Of a DNA stretch of 64,000 nt, positions 54,210 to 63,112 are shown piece after piece. Within the stretch, counting starts at the first letter, position 1, and each line of letters opens with the position of its first letter. The stretch spans positions 1 through 64,000 of the forward strand of contig NZ_ATHL01000046.1 in NCBI RefSeq assembly GCF_000445125.1, read 5' to 3'. The notes beneath the pieces are model-generated. The model did no database searches, was not told the origin of the DNA, and worked only from the letters and a program-made list of their open reading frames with translations. This DNA comes from Novosphingobium lindaniclasticum LE124. Lineage in GTDB: Bacteria; Pseudomonadota; Alphaproteobacteria; Sphingomonadales; Sphingomonadaceae. The position numbers and the translations under genes are program-made.

Positions 54210-55612
54210 AAAAGATCATCCACCTCGCTGCATTTGGCCTGCTGCTTTCCGGTTCCGTGGCAGCGTTCGCCCAGAGCGCGCCACCGGTCGTGCCCGTTCA
54301 GCCCGCCCCCGCAGCGCCCGGTGCCCCCGCTGACGAGGACGGCGGCCTTCAGGTCACCGTCTCGGACGATAGCGACTGGCAGGATCTCGGCATCGCCATC
54401 ACCACTTTCGCCACCGATGCCGACGTGCCCACCGGCACCAACGCCGGTTCGACGGCGGCGCTCGGCCGCGCGCTGTCGCAAGTGGTCGCGGCCGACCTCA
54501 AGAACAACGGTCTGTTCAAGCCCTCCGGCCCGGACGGCCTGCCGCAGCCGGCCTATTCGCAAGTCCAGACCCCGGATTTCCCGGTGTGGTCGGCACGCGC
54601 CGCGAACATGCTGGTGCAGGGATACGTGCGCGCAGGTTCCGGCGGCCAGATCACCGTGGGCTGCTACCTCTACGACGTGGCGCTCAAGCAGCAGCTGGTG
54701 AAGGGTGGCTGGCAGGTTCCGCCGTCCGACTGGCGCCGCGCCGCGCACAAGTGCGCCGACATGGTCTATTCGCGCCTCTCGGGCGAAAGCCCGTTCTTCG
54801 ATTCGAAGATCGCCTATATCGCCGAGACCGGTCCCAAGGACCACCGCATGAAGCGCCTGGCGATCATGGATTCGGACGGTGCCAACCACCGTTACCTGAC
54901 CAGCGGCCAGTCGACCGCGCTCACTCCGCGCTATTCGCCGGACTATTCGAAGATCCTCTATCTGTCCTATCTCAACGGACAGCCCAGCATCTACGTCTAC
55001 GACCTCGCCAGCAACACCCAGAAGCTGATCGCCCGTACCGGCAACCCGACGATGGCCCCGCGCTGGTCGCCGGACGGCAAGTGGGTGCTCTATTCGATGG
55101 CCTCGGGCGGCAATACCGACATCTATCGCATCTCCTCGGCCGGCGGCGGAACCCCGCAGCGCCTGACCAATACGCCCGGCATCTCGATCGGCGGGTCCTA
55201 CTCGCCCGACGGCAGCCAGATCGTGTTCGAGAGCGACCGTTCGGGCAACCAGCAGATCTACGTGATGAACTCGGACGGTTCGAACCAGCGCCGCATCAGC
55301 TTCTTCGGCGGCCGTGCGGCGACGCCGGAATGGAGCCCGCGCGGGGACCAGATCGCCTTCACCCATGTCGTGGGCAATCTGCGCATCGCGGTGATGAACC
55401 CGAACGGGGGCGGCATGCGCCACCTGACGGATTCCTGGCAGGACGAAGCGCCGACCTGGTCGCCGAACGGACGCATCATCCAGTTCTTCCGCACGGCGCG
55501 CAATGCCGGCACGGCCTCGATCTGGCAGGTGGACCTTACCGGCCGCAACGAGCGCAAGCTGCCTACTCCCGTAGGCGCATCGGATCCTGCCTGGGGTCCC
55601 GTCCGCCCCTGA
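54206..55612 (+). CDS. tolB: Tol-Pal system beta-propeller TolB
   Basis: A 468-aa periplasmic protein. A signal peptide (MKKIIHLAAFGLLLSGSVAAFA, cleaved before QS) precedes the N-terminal TolB domain and the six-bladed propeller, with blades visible as repeats such as LTPRYSPDYSKILYLS, APRWSPDGKWVLYS, GGSYSPDGSQIVFESDRSG and TPEWSPRGDQIAFT. It interacts with Pal. The ATG overlaps the tolA stop. Confidence 0.97.
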   Translation: MKKIIHLAAFGLLLSGSVAAFAQSAPPVVPVQPAPAAPGAPADEDGGLQVTVSDDSDWQDLGIAITTFATDADVPTGTNAGSTAALGRALSQVVAADLKNNGLFKPSGPDGLPQPAYSQVQTPDFPVWSARAANMLVQGYVRAGSGGQITVGCYLYDVALKQQLVKGGWQVPPSDWRRAAHKCADMVYSRLSGESPFFDSKIAYIAETGPKDHRMKRLAIMDSDGANHRYLTSGQSTALTPRYSPDYSKILYLSYLNGQPSIYVYDLASNTQKLIARTGNPTMAPRWSPDGKWVLYSMASGGNTDIYRISSAGGGTPQRLTNTPGISIGGSYSPDGSQIVFESDRSGNQQIYVMNSDGSNQRRISFFGGRAATPEWSPRGDQIAFTHVVGNLRIAVMNPNGGGMRHLTDSWQDEAPTWSPNGRIIQFFRTARNAGTASIWQVDLTGRNERKLPTPVGASDPAWGPVRP

Positions 55613-55748
55613 CCACGCCCTCATCTGTCGCCTGAAACGACCGCCTCCAAAAAGAGCGGCCGTTCAGGTTGACAGCCCTGCCGATTACACGGAACCTCAA
55701 CAAATGCAGGCCATTTATAAATGGCTGCGTACCATAGGAGATTGCCTC

Positions 55749-56282
55749 ATGCCTGCCCTCATGTACCCCCGTCATGTGAAGACCGGATCGACAATGCTCC
55801 TGATCGCCGGGGCACTCGCCATGTCGGCCTGCGCTTCGAAGGCGCCCAAGGAACTGCCGCCCGAGCCGGGCCCGGCAACCACCACCCAGCCGGCTCCGTC
55901 CGCCAGCGGCCCGCAGCCGGGCAGCCAGGCCGACTTCGTGGCGCGCATGATGGGTTCGGATACCATCTACTTCCAGCTGAACGAAGACAGCATCGACTCG
56001 GCCGACCAGGCAGCCCTGTCGAAGCAGGCGCAGTGGCTGCAGCAGTATCCCAGCAAGCGCGCTACCATCGAAGGCCATGCCGACGAGCGCGGCACCCGCG
56101 AATACAACCTCGCCCTGGGTGAACGCCGCGCCAATGCGGCCAAGAACTACCTCGTCAGCCTCGGCGTCGATGCCTCGCGCATCAACACTGTAAGCTACGG
56201 CAAGGAACGCCCGATCGCGCTTGGCTCGGACGAGGCCTCCTGGGCCCAGAACCGCCGCGCGGTTACGGTCACGATCGACTGA
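55749..56282 (+). CDS. pal: peptidoglycan-associated lipoprotein Pal
   Basis: A 177-aa outer-membrane lipoprotein. The signal ends in the lipobox MSAC (Cys28), followed by a Pro-rich linker and the OmpA-like peptidoglycan-binding domain (VYFQLNEDSIDS-type start, IEGHADERGTREYNLALGERRA). AGGAG (55735-55739) nine bases before the ATG at 55749 decides the start over an upstream in-frame ATG at 55704. A hairpin terminator follows. Confidence 0.95.
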   Translation: MPALMYPRHVKTGSTMLLIAGALAMSACASKAPKELPPEPGPATTTQPAPSASGPQPGSQADFVARMMGSDTIYFQLNEDSIDSADQAALSKQAQWLQQYPSKRATIEGHADERGTREYNLALGERRANAAKNYLVSLGVDASRINTVSYGKERPIALGSDEASWAQNRRAVTVTID

Positions 56283-56307
56283 TTTGACAGCGGATTGAAG
56301 CAATGAA

Positions 56308-56337
56308 AGGCCCGGTTCGCACCTGCGAGCCGGGCCT
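56308..56337 (+). terminator. terminator after pal
   Basis: A 13-bp stem AGGCCCGGTTCGC/GCGAGCCGGGCCT (one G-T wobble, 4-base loop) ends the tol-pal operon, 26 bp after the pal stop. It has no long T tract. Confidence 0.75.
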
Positions 56338-56367
56338 CTCGCATGGATACGCACTTGCATTGGCTTC

Positions 56368-56925
56368 ATGAGGACAGGTATCGCCCGTCGAATGAGTCGC
56401 GCAGGTCGATCGATGGACTGGGGTTTCCCGCGCTGGCGCAGCTACGGCAGCTCGCGCGAGGCCGCGCAAGTGCGCCTGTGCGATCGGCATGGCTGTACCG
56501 AGCCCGGCAACTGCCCCGCGCCCAAAAGCCCCAACAGCCCGGATCGCTGGTATTTCTGCCAGAAGCATGCGGCCGAATACAACGCCGGATGGGACTACTT
56601 TGCCGGGCTGGACGCGGAAGAAGCCGCGCGCCGGGAATCGGACGAGCAGACCCATAACGCGGGCTACAAGGAATCGGCGCACTACGGCTGGGCGACGTCC
56701 GGCGATGGCAGCCGCAGCCGCGACGAACTGCGTGCGCTCGAAGCGCTCGGCCTTGACCCGGACGCCGATTTCGACGCCGTTCGCAAGGCTTGGCGCACCA
56801 AGGCCAAGGAAGTGCACCCGGACGTGAAGCCGAACGATCCCGAAGCGGCCAAGGCCTTTCAGACCTATCAGTTGGCCTACGAAGTCCTGCGTGCGGCGGA
56901 AGATCGCCGCGAGTGGAAGGGCTAA
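56368..56925 (+). CDS. J-domain protein with N-terminal Cys/His cluster
   Basis: A 185-aa protein whose C-terminal ~60 residues form a DnaJ-like J domain (LRALEALGLDPDADFDAVRKAW, then KEVHPDVKP with the HPD triad at 150-152). The N-terminal half has cysteines 38, 43, 49, 64 with His41 and His67 (CDRHGC...CPAP...FCQKH), suggesting a small zinc site. It likely recruits Hsp70 (DnaK) for a specialised substrate. The start is uncertain: ATGs at 56368, 56392 and 56413 are all in frame and none has a clear ribosome site. Confidence 0.85.
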   Translation: MRTGIARRMSRAGRSMDWGFPRWRSYGSSREAAQVRLCDRHGCTEPGNCPAPKSPNSPDRWYFCQKHAAEYNAGWDYFAGLDAEEAARRESDEQTHNAGYKESAHYGWATSGDGSRSRDELRALEALGLDPDADFDAVRKAWRTKAKEVHPDVKPNDPEAAKAFQTYQLAYEVLRAAEDRREWKG

Positions 56926-56974
56926 GCCAAGCGGTCGGGACGACGATAACGCGAGCCGCTTCAGCCAAAACACA

Positions 56975-57000
56975 AAGGGCGCGCCTTGCGGCGCGCCCTT
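56975..57000. terminator. bidirectional terminator between J-domain gene and infC
   Basis: A perfect 11-bp stem AAGGGCGCGCC/GGCGCGCCCTT with loop TTGC, lying between two convergent genes. On the minus strand it ends in TTTGTG. Confidence 0.85.
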
Positions 57001-57029
57001 CGCGTTTTGCCATATCCGACGTGCAGCCC

Positions 57030-57572
57030 TTACTTGGGCGAGAGCACCATCAGCATCTGGCGGCCTTCCATGCGCGGGTAGGCTTCGACCTTCGCGATGT
57101 CGGCGACGTCTTCCTGCACGCGGCGCAGCAGGTTCATGCCGAGCTGCTGATGCGAAAGCTCACGGCCGCGGAAGCGCAGGGTGACTTTCACCTTGTCGCC
57201 ATCGGTGATGAACCGCTGCACGTTGCGCATCTTCGTGTCATAGTCATGATCGTCGATGTTCGGACGCATCTTGATCTCTTTGATCTCCTGCGTCTTCTGG
57301 GTCTTGCGCGCGGCATTGGCCTTTTTCTGAGCCTCATACCGGAACTTGCCGACATCCAGGAACTTGCACACCGGCGGATCCGCGTTGGGCGAGACTTCAA
57401 CCAGGTCGAGGCCGACCTCGGCCGCCTGCTCGATCGCCTGGCGCGTGTACATGACGCCGATGTTCTCGCCGTCCTGGTCGATCACGCGGACCTTGTCCGA
57501 CTGGATCATGTTATTGTAGCGCGGTCCGCTCTTGACCGGTGGCGTCATCATACGCCGTGGTGGGGGTGCTAT
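57030..57572 (-). CDS. infC: translation initiation factor IF-3, probable AUA start
   Basis: A 180-aa IF-3 if it starts at ATA 57572, or 173 aa from ATG 57551. N- and C-domains are complete ([39 protein letters not shown]). The ATG pair at 57551/57548 has no ribosome site. An ATA at 57572, in frame and seven codons upstream (ATA GCA CCC CCA CCA CGG CGT), is preceded by AGGAGA (57579-57584) at ideal 6-base spacing. IF-3 genes classically use rare start codons (AUU in E. coli) for autoregulation, so the AUA start is credible. Confidence 0.9.
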   Translation of the reverse strand: MAPPPRRMMTPPVKSGPRYNNMIQSDKVRVIDQDGENIGVMYTRQAIEQAAEVGLDLVEVSPNADPPVCKFLDVGKFRYEAQKKANAARKTQKTQEIKEIKMRPNIDDHDYDTKMRNVQRFITDGDKVKVTLRFRGRELSHQQLGMNLLRRVQEDVADIAKVEAYPRMEGRQMLMVLSPK

Positions 57573-57712
57573 AAGCGTTCTCCTGAATCGTTTCTGTCGC
57601 TAGGCGAGTGCGGGCGTCATTAATGCGAATCGCATCGACACGCAAAGCACGAATTGTGCAAATTCTACCGGACGCCCCGGCCATGGGAAATGGCCATGAC
57701 GTCATATAGGTA

Positions 57713-58417
57713 TCAGGCCGCGGATCGCCAGAGGGGGTAACGGAGAAGTTGATCCTTCGCGGTGACGAGCGCGTTGATCTCTTCCGCCGGTTGCAGGGCC
57801 TTCAAAATCGCCGGATCGGCCGCGTCCATGCCGCCGGTGAGAGCGCCGAAAGCTGGAAGAATCAAACGGTTACCGCTGTGCACCACGCAAGGACGGGCGA
57901 TCCTTCGGCCGCGCGCATGGACGATCAGGCGCGGGTGGAAGTGGCCGGAAAGCTCCGGCCCGGTCGTACCCGGCCTCGCTTCGTGGCGCAGGGCGATGCC
58001 GTTCACCGCGACCTCGTCCACGCGCGTGCCGCCCGCTTCGCTGCCGAGGTGAGGATCGTGATTGCCGGTGATCCACACCCAGTCGAGCGCGCGGGTGAGG
58101 GCGCCGAGCATGCCGGCGGCATGGGGATCGAGTCGCTGCGTTCCCTTGCTGTCGTGGAAGTTGTCGCCAAGCGCGAAAACTCTGCGTGCGCCGGTCTGCC
58201 GAACCGCCAGCGCGATCCGTTCCAGCGTTTCGCGGCTGTCGTAAGGCGGGAGCATCTGTCCGCCCCGGGCGAAGAAGCTGGCCTTTTCCAGGTGCAGGTC
58301 CGCCACCAGCAGCGCTTCTTCACGCGGCCAGTAAAGTGCGGCACCGCGTCCTGCTCCCGAACCAGGGGGCGGGGGCACCAGACGCAATTCCTGGGAAAGG
58401 AACGAAAAGGGAACCAT
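57713..58417 (-). CDS. pdeM: PdeM-type ligase-associated DNA-damage-response endonuclease/phosphoesterase
   Basis: A 234-aa calcineurin-like metallophosphoesterase matching the PdeM family usually linked to the LigD-like ligase-associated repair set. Metal-binding motifs: VADLHLEK near residue 40, LGDNFHD, ITGNHDPHLG and the C-terminal SGHFHPR. AAGGGAAAG precedes the ATG. No partner ligase or helicase is in the window. It diverges from hemF. Confidence 0.88.
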   Translation of the reverse strand: MVPFSFLSQELRLVPPPPGSGAGRGAALYWPREEALLVADLHLEKASFFARGGQMLPPYDSRETLERIALAVRQTGARRVFALGDNFHDSKGTQRLDPHAAGMLGALTRALDWVWITGNHDPHLGSEAGGTRVDEVAVNGIALRHEARPGTTGPELSGHFHPRLIVHARGRRIARPCVVHSGNRLILPAFGALTGGMDAADPAILKALQPAEEINALVTAKDQLLRYPLWRSAA

Positions 58418-58476
58418 GTCTTTCCCTTGCCGCAGCCCGCCCGATTTGGCAAGCGCCGGGCGGAAAAGGAAACCAA

Positions 58477-59376
58477 ATGACCGACCGGCCCGCTCAAGAC
58501 TGGACTGCCCAAACCGCCCGCGCCCGCGCGTGGTTCGAGACGCTGCGCGACCGCATTTGCGCCGAGTTCGAGGCGATCGAACGGGAAGCGGGATCGTCGG
58601 CCGCTTTCGAATACAGTCCGTGGAAGCGGGCAGCGGTGGAAGGCGGCCGGGAAGGCGAGGCTGGCGGTGGCGGTGAGACTGGCGGCGGCACGCGGGGCCT
58701 GATGAAGGGCAAGGTCTTCGAAAAAGTGGGCGTGAACGTGTCCACGGTCGTCGGCGAGCTGTCGAAGGATTTCGCAGGGACGATCAATGGCGCATCCGCC
58801 GAGCAGAACGCGTTCTCGGCCACAGGGATCAGCCTGGTTGCGCACATGGCCAATCCGCATGTCCCGGCCGTGCACATGAACACCCGGTTCCTGACCACGA
58901 CCAAGGCCTGGTTCGGCGGCGGTGCAGATCTCAATCCCCCGATCCCGTATCAGGAGGATACCGAGGCGTTCCATGCCGAACTCAAGGCGGCCTGCGATGC
59001 CCACGGTGAGGGATATTACGATCGCTACAAGGCCTGGGCGGACGACTATTTCTACATCCCCCATCGCAAGGTCCATCGCGGTGTCGGCGGGATCTTCTAC
59101 GATCATCTGGAATGCGCCGATCCTGCCGGCTGGGAGGCAAACTTCGCCTTTACGCGCGCGGTGGGCGAGGGGTTCCTGGCCGTGTTCCCGCGCCTGGTGC
59201 GTCGTCGCATGGGAATGGCGTTCGGTGCCGAGGACAAGGCGGTCCAGCTCGAATGGCGCGGCCGTTACGCCGAGTTCAACCTCGTCTACGACCGAGGCAC
59301 GCTGTTCGGCCTCAAGACCGGCGGCAATATCGACGCGATCCTGATGAGCCTGCCGCCGGAAGCGACCTGGTCCTGA
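58477..59376 (+). CDS. hemF: oxygen-dependent coproporphyrinogen III oxidase
   Basis: A 299-aa aerobic HemF converting coproporphyrinogen III to protoporphyrinogen IX. Family motifs are intact: FEKVGVNVSTV, FSATGISLVAHMANPHVP, HMNTRFL, WFGGGADLNP and VQLEWRGRYAEFNLVYDRGT. Just before VFEKVGVN is a glycine/glutamate-rich stretch (about residues 55-73, EGGREGEAGGGGETGGGT), longer than the GGGG segment usual there. AAAAGGAAAC precedes the ATG. Divergent from pdeM by 59 bp, so the promoters must be compact. Confidence 0.95.
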   Translation: MTDRPAQDWTAQTARARAWFETLRDRICAEFEAIEREAGSSAAFEYSPWKRAAVEGGREGEAGGGGETGGGTRGLMKGKVFEKVGVNVSTVVGELSKDFAGTINGASAEQNAFSATGISLVAHMANPHVPAVHMNTRFLTTTKAWFGGGADLNPPIPYQEDTEAFHAELKAACDAHGEGYYDRYKAWADDYFYIPHRKVHRGVGGIFYDHLECADPAGWEANFAFTRAVGEGFLAVFPRLVRRRMGMAFGAEDKAVQLEWRGRYAEFNLVYDRGTLFGLKTGGNIDAILMSLPPEATWS

Positions 59377-59444
59377 GCAGGACCTTTGCCCGGGGAGCAA
59401 AGCTGCGCCGCCTGAAAGCGGTCTAATCGATCCTGGGGGGATCG

Positions 59445-59473
59445 CCTATCTTGCTAGCCGATTGCAAGATAGG
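59445..59473. promoter_or_regulatory. perfect 10-bp inverted repeat overlapping the SDR ribosome site (candidate operator)
   Basis: CCTATCTTGC (59445-59454) and GCAAGATAGG (59464-59473) form a perfect dyad with a 9-base spacer; the right arm runs into AGGAAGG of the SDR ribosome site. The geometry suits a dimeric repressor operator or an RNA hairpin hiding the ribosome site. No regulator gene is adjacent. Confidence 0.6.
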
Positions 59474-59486
59474 AAGGATTTCTACC

Positions 59487-60272
59487 ATGGATCTCAAGCT
59501 CGCCGGAAAGACTGCGCTCGTCACCGGATCGACCGCCGGCATCGGACTGGCCATCGCCGCCAAGCTTGCGGACGAGGGTGCCGAGGTGATCGTGACCGGC
59601 CGCAACCAGGCCAAGCTCGATGCCGCCGCAGAGCTGGTCGGCCGGCTCGGCAAGGTTCGCGCCGTGTTGGCCGACCCGGCCACCGAGGAAGGCGCCAAGG
59701 CTCTGATCGAGGCGGTTCCGCACGTCGACATTCTGGTCAACAACCTCGGCATCTACGAGGCGCGGCCCTTCGTCGAGATCACCGATGCGGAATGGCGCGA
59801 TATCTTCGAGGTCAACGTCCTCAGCGGCATTCGCCTCTCGCGCCACTACTTCTCGGGCATGCTGGAGCGCAACTGGGGGCGGGTGATCTTCATTTCCAGC
59901 GAGAGCGGTCTGATGACCCCCGGCGAGATGGTCCACTACGGCATGACCAAGACCGCGCAACTCGCCGTGGCCCGGGGCATGGCGGATGCCACGCGCGGAA
60001 CGCAGGTCACGGTAAACTCGGTCCTGCCCGGCCCCACCCGGTCGGAAGGCATCGTCGAGTTCATCCGTTCCGTCGTGGACAACAAGGATGCCTCCGAAGC
60101 CGAGCGCGAAGCGGAATTCTTCACCAAGCTGCGTCCGCTTTCGCTGATCCGCCGCCTGATCGAGGCGGACGAGGTGGCTTCCATGGTCGCCTTCGTGGCC
60201 AGCCCGCTGGCATCGGCCACCAATGGCGCGGCGCTGAGGGCGGAGGGCGGCATCCTGCCCACCATCGCCTGA
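59487..60272 (+). CDS. SDR family oxidoreductase
   Basis: A 261-aa classical SDR. TGSTAGIG at residues 13-20 binds the nucleotide (NADP-type GxxxGxG), and the catalytic triad residues are Ser138, Tyr151 and Lys155 (FISSESG...VHYGMTK). NNLG replaces the more usual NNAG. AGGAAGG precedes the ATG, and an inverted repeat overlaps that site. The substrate is unknown; the gene is alone between terminators. Confidence 0.92.
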   Translation: MDLKLAGKTALVTGSTAGIGLAIAAKLADEGAEVIVTGRNQAKLDAAAELVGRLGKVRAVLADPATEEGAKALIEAVPHVDILVNNLGIYEARPFVEITDAEWRDIFEVNVLSGIRLSRHYFSGMLERNWGRVIFISSESGLMTPGEMVHYGMTKTAQLAVARGMADATRGTQVTVNSVLPGPTRSEGIVEFIRSVVDNKDASEAEREAEFFTKLRPLSLIRRLIEADEVASMVAFVASPLASATNGAALRAEGGILPTIA

Positions 60273-60280
60273 TCAGGAAG

Positions 60281-60313
60281 GGCGGGAGCCGGCCTTCACG
60301 GCCGGCTCCCGCC
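60281..60313. terminator. bidirectional terminator, 14-bp perfect stem
   Basis: GGCGGGAGCCGGCC/GGCCGGCTCCCGCC with a TTCAC loop, between the convergent SDR and PilZ genes. It has no T tract. Confidence 0.8.
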
Positions 60314-60317
60314 AGGG

Positions 60318-60755
60318 TCAGAGGCGGGCGACGACGGTCACCGGCATCGGTGCCGTGAAGCTGGCATCCATCAGGTCGAGGAAGACCCGGTGGCGCCGCC
60401 GGTTCGCCGCGCCAAGCTTCTCCACGTCGAGCGTGGAGAACAATTCCACGCCGAATTCCCGGTCATCGGTCCAGCGCACTTCGGCAAGGTGTTCGACGTT
60501 CTCGGGCAGGCGGATGGCAACGATCTCGCCGGGCAGCGGCACGTCGCGGTGCAAGGCACCGCGCACCGAGACATTGCGGACGATGACGGCGTGTTCCGGC
60601 GTCCCCACCCGCAGCAGCCTGGCAGCGATCAGCGTGCGCTGACGCGGGGCACGTGGCTGAACGTGTCTCGGCGGCAGCAAGGATGCTTTCGCCAGTTCCG
60701 ATTCGGTCGTTCCAAAGTGCGATATGTAGATCGTCGGGGGCATTTCGCGCGCCAT
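60318..60755 (-). CDS. PilZ domain protein
   Basis: A 145-aa protein with a PilZ-like domain, the usual receptor for cyclic-di-GMP. A basic segment (PRAPRQRTLIAARLL) corresponds to the RxxxR motif, and NVSVRGALH to the (D/N)xSxxG motif; the latter has Val for one position and Asn for Asp. AGGAG precedes the ATG. c-di-GMP binding is likely but not certain. It could link c-di-GMP to exopolysaccharide output, though nothing here shows that. Confidence 0.8.
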   Translation of the reverse strand: MAREMPPTIYISHFGTTESELAKASLLPPRHVQPRAPRQRTLIAARLLRVGTPEHAVIVRNVSVRGALHRDVPLPGEIVAIRLPENVEHLAEVRWTDDREFGVELFSTLDVEKLGAANRRRHRVFLDLMDASFTAPMPVTVVARL

Positions 60756-61011
60756 GCCGGACTCCTGAGCGCTTCACGTTCGGCGGGCGGCACCCGCTCT
60801 GTTCTGGATCCTATTCCAGCGCTGTTCCTCGCAGAGTTAGGGCCAGGCTTCGGGGACTTCCTGCACAAACGATTGCTTCCCTTGTTCCTGCTCATGTCGC
60901 GCAGCAAACCGGAAGATCAGGTGGTGCGTTTGCCACAGTTCCGTTGCATAATTTGCACCTTGCGACTCGGGCCTTGCCGCGTCGCGAAAAATCCTGACAT
61001 GAAGTCCGGGA

Positions 61012-63108
61012 ATGCTGCGCCAATACGAACTTGTCGAACGCGTTAAGGAATACGCGCCCCAGGCCGACGAAGCCTTGCTCAACCGTGCCTACGTCTACAC
61101 CGTGCAGAAGCACGGCTCGCAGAAGCGGGCCTCGGGAGATCCCTACTTCAGCCACCCGGTCGAAGTGGCCGGTCTGATGACCGAGCTCAAGCTCGACCAG
61201 CAGACGATCATCACCGCGCTGCTCCATGACACGGTGGAAGACACGCTGGCGACGATCGACGAGATCGAGCGGCTGTTCGGGCCCGATGTCGCGCGGCTGG
61301 TGGACGGCGTCACCAAGCTCTCCAAGATCGAGGTGATGACCGAGAACGAGCGCGCGGCGGAGAACCTGCGCAAGTTCCTGCTGGCCATGAGCGAGGACTT
61401 GCGGGTCCTGCTGGTGAAGCTGGCGGACCGTCTGCACAACATGCGAACCCTCCACTACATCAAGAAGGAGGACAAGCGCCGCCGCATCGCCCGCGAGACC
61501 ATGGATATCTACGCTCCTCTCGCCGAGCGCGTGGGCATGTACGAGTATATGCGCGAGATGCAGATGCTCGCCTTCGAGCAGCTGGAACCGGAAGGCTACG
61601 CCACGATCACCGGCCGCCTCGCGCAGATCCGCAGCGAGGAAGGCGGGCAGGTCGATGCGATCGCGCTGTCCATCAAGCAGGCCCTGGCCGAGGCGGGGCT
61701 GAACGTCGAAGTTTCGGGGCGCGAAAAGCACCCCTATTCGATCTGGCGCAAGATGGCCGAACGCCATGTCACCTTCGAGCAGATCACCGACATCATGGCC
61801 TTCCGCGTCCTCACCGATGATGTCGAGGAATGCTACAAGGCCCTGGGCGTGCTGCACCAGACCTGGCAGATGATCCCGGGGCGCTTCAAGGACTACATCT
61901 CGACGCCCAAGTCCAACGGCTATCAGTCGCTGCACACGGCGCTGATCTTCGAGCGCTCGATGCGCATGGAAGTGCAGATCCGCACGCGCGAGATGCACCG
62001 CACCAACGAGTTCGGCCTTGCCGCGCACTGGGCCTACAAGCAGGGCGGAGGCACCCGGCCCGACGGGCAGGTGGGCTGGCTGCGCGACCTGATCGAGATC
62101 GTGGACGCCAGCCACGATGCCGAGGAACTCCTCGAAAACACCAAGATGGCGATCTACCAGGACCGCATCTTCGCCTTCACGCCCAAGGGCGCGCTGTTCC
62201 AGTTGCCCAAGGGATCGACGGCAGTGGACTTCGCCTATGCGGTCCACACCAATCTCGGCAATGCGACCGTCGGCGCGAAGATCAACGGCCGCCACATGCC
62301 GCTGCGCACCCAGCTTGCCAACGGCGACGTGGTGGAGATCATCAAGAGCCCGACCTCCGAGCCGCAGCTTTCCTGGCTCGGCTTCGTCGTCACCGGCAAG
62401 GCGCGCGCTTCCATCCGCCGCGCGGTGCGTGCGAAGGAGCGGCAGGAAGTGGCCGAGATCGGCGCCAAGCTGCTCGACGAGATCGTCGGCCGCCTGCCCG
62501 GCCGGATCGGCAAGAAGGCGATCGACGGCGCCATCCAGCGCCTCGACATGCGTGACGAGGAAGACCTGATGTTCGCCATCGGCTCCGCCCGTCTCACCGA
62601 CCGTCAGGTCATGGAAGCGTTGGTGCCCGGCAGCACCGCCGAACTGCCCGATGAAGCCGAATGGGCCCTTACCGAACGAGCGATCTCGATTCGCGGCCTC
62701 ACGCCCGGCGTGGGCTTCGAACTGGGGCAATGCTGCCATCCGGTTCCGGGAGACCGGATCGTCGGCATCAGGCGTCCCGATCACAAAGTGGAAGTCCATG
62801 CGATCGACTGCCTGACGTTGGCCAACGGCGCCGACGTGGACTGGCTCGACCTGTCATGGGGAGAGCGCACGACCGGCGCCGTCGGTCGCCTCAGCCTGGT
62901 GCTTTACAACCGGCCCGGCACGCTGGCCGAGGTGACGCAGATCCTCGCCTCCAACCGGGCGAACGTCACCAACCTGCAGATGGTCCACCGCGACGAGCCT
63001 TTCGGCACTTACGAGGCCGATCTGGAAGTGAGCGACCTGGCGCACCTCACCCGCATCGTCAGCGCCCTGCGCGCCAGCGAGGCGGTGGCCGAAGCGTCCC
63101 GCATCTGA
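61012..63108 (+). CDS. bifunctional (p)ppGpp synthetase/hydrolase (RelA/SpoT homologue)
   Basis: A 698-aa Rsh enzyme. The HD hydrolase domain has His72-Asp73 (LLHDTVEDT) and DRLHNMRTLHY; the synthetase domain has GYQSLHTALIFE and AHWAYKQGG. A TGS domain follows (FTPKGALFQLPKGST), then a conserved C-terminal region with GQCCHPVPGDRIVG, and a final ACT domain. Both active sites look intact, as expected for the single Rsh of an alphaproteobacterium. The ATG is at 61012. The 256 bp upstream are non-coding. Confidence 0.95.
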   Translation: MLRQYELVERVKEYAPQADEALLNRAYVYTVQKHGSQKRASGDPYFSHPVEVAGLMTELKLDQQTIITALLHDTVEDTLATIDEIERLFGPDVARLVDGVTKLSKIEVMTENERAAENLRKFLLAMSEDLRVLLVKLADRLHNMRTLHYIKKEDKRRRIARETMDIYAPLAERVGMYEYMREMQMLAFEQLEPEGYATITGRLAQIRSEEGGQVDAIALSIKQALAEAGLNVEVSGREKHPYSIWRKMAERHVTFEQITDIMAFRVLTDDVEECYKALGVLHQTWQMIPGRFKDYISTPKSNGYQSLHTALIFERSMRMEVQIRTREMHRTNEFGLAAHWAYKQGGGTRPDGQVGWLRDLIEIVDASHDAEELLENTKMAIYQDRIFAFTPKGALFQLPKGSTAVDFAYAVHTNLGNATVGAKINGRHMPLRTQLANGDVVEIIKSPTSEPQLSWLGFVVTGKARASIRRAVRAKERQEVAEIGAKLLDEIVGRLPGRIGKKAIDGAIQRLDMRDEEDLMFAIGSARLTDRQVMEALVPGSTAELPDEAEWALTERAISIRGLTPGVGFELGQCCHPVPGDRIVGIRRPDHKVEVHAIDCLTLANGADVDWLDLSWGERTTGAVGRLSLVLYNRPGTLAEVTQILASNRANVTNLQMVHRDEPFGTYEADLEVSDLAHLTRIVSALRASEAVAEASRI

Positions 63109-63112
63109 TCCT

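Noticed and set aside
60892..62799. Minus-strand open frame of 635 codons opposite the Rsh gene
   Set aside because: Shadow of a gene with intact HD and synthetase motifs.
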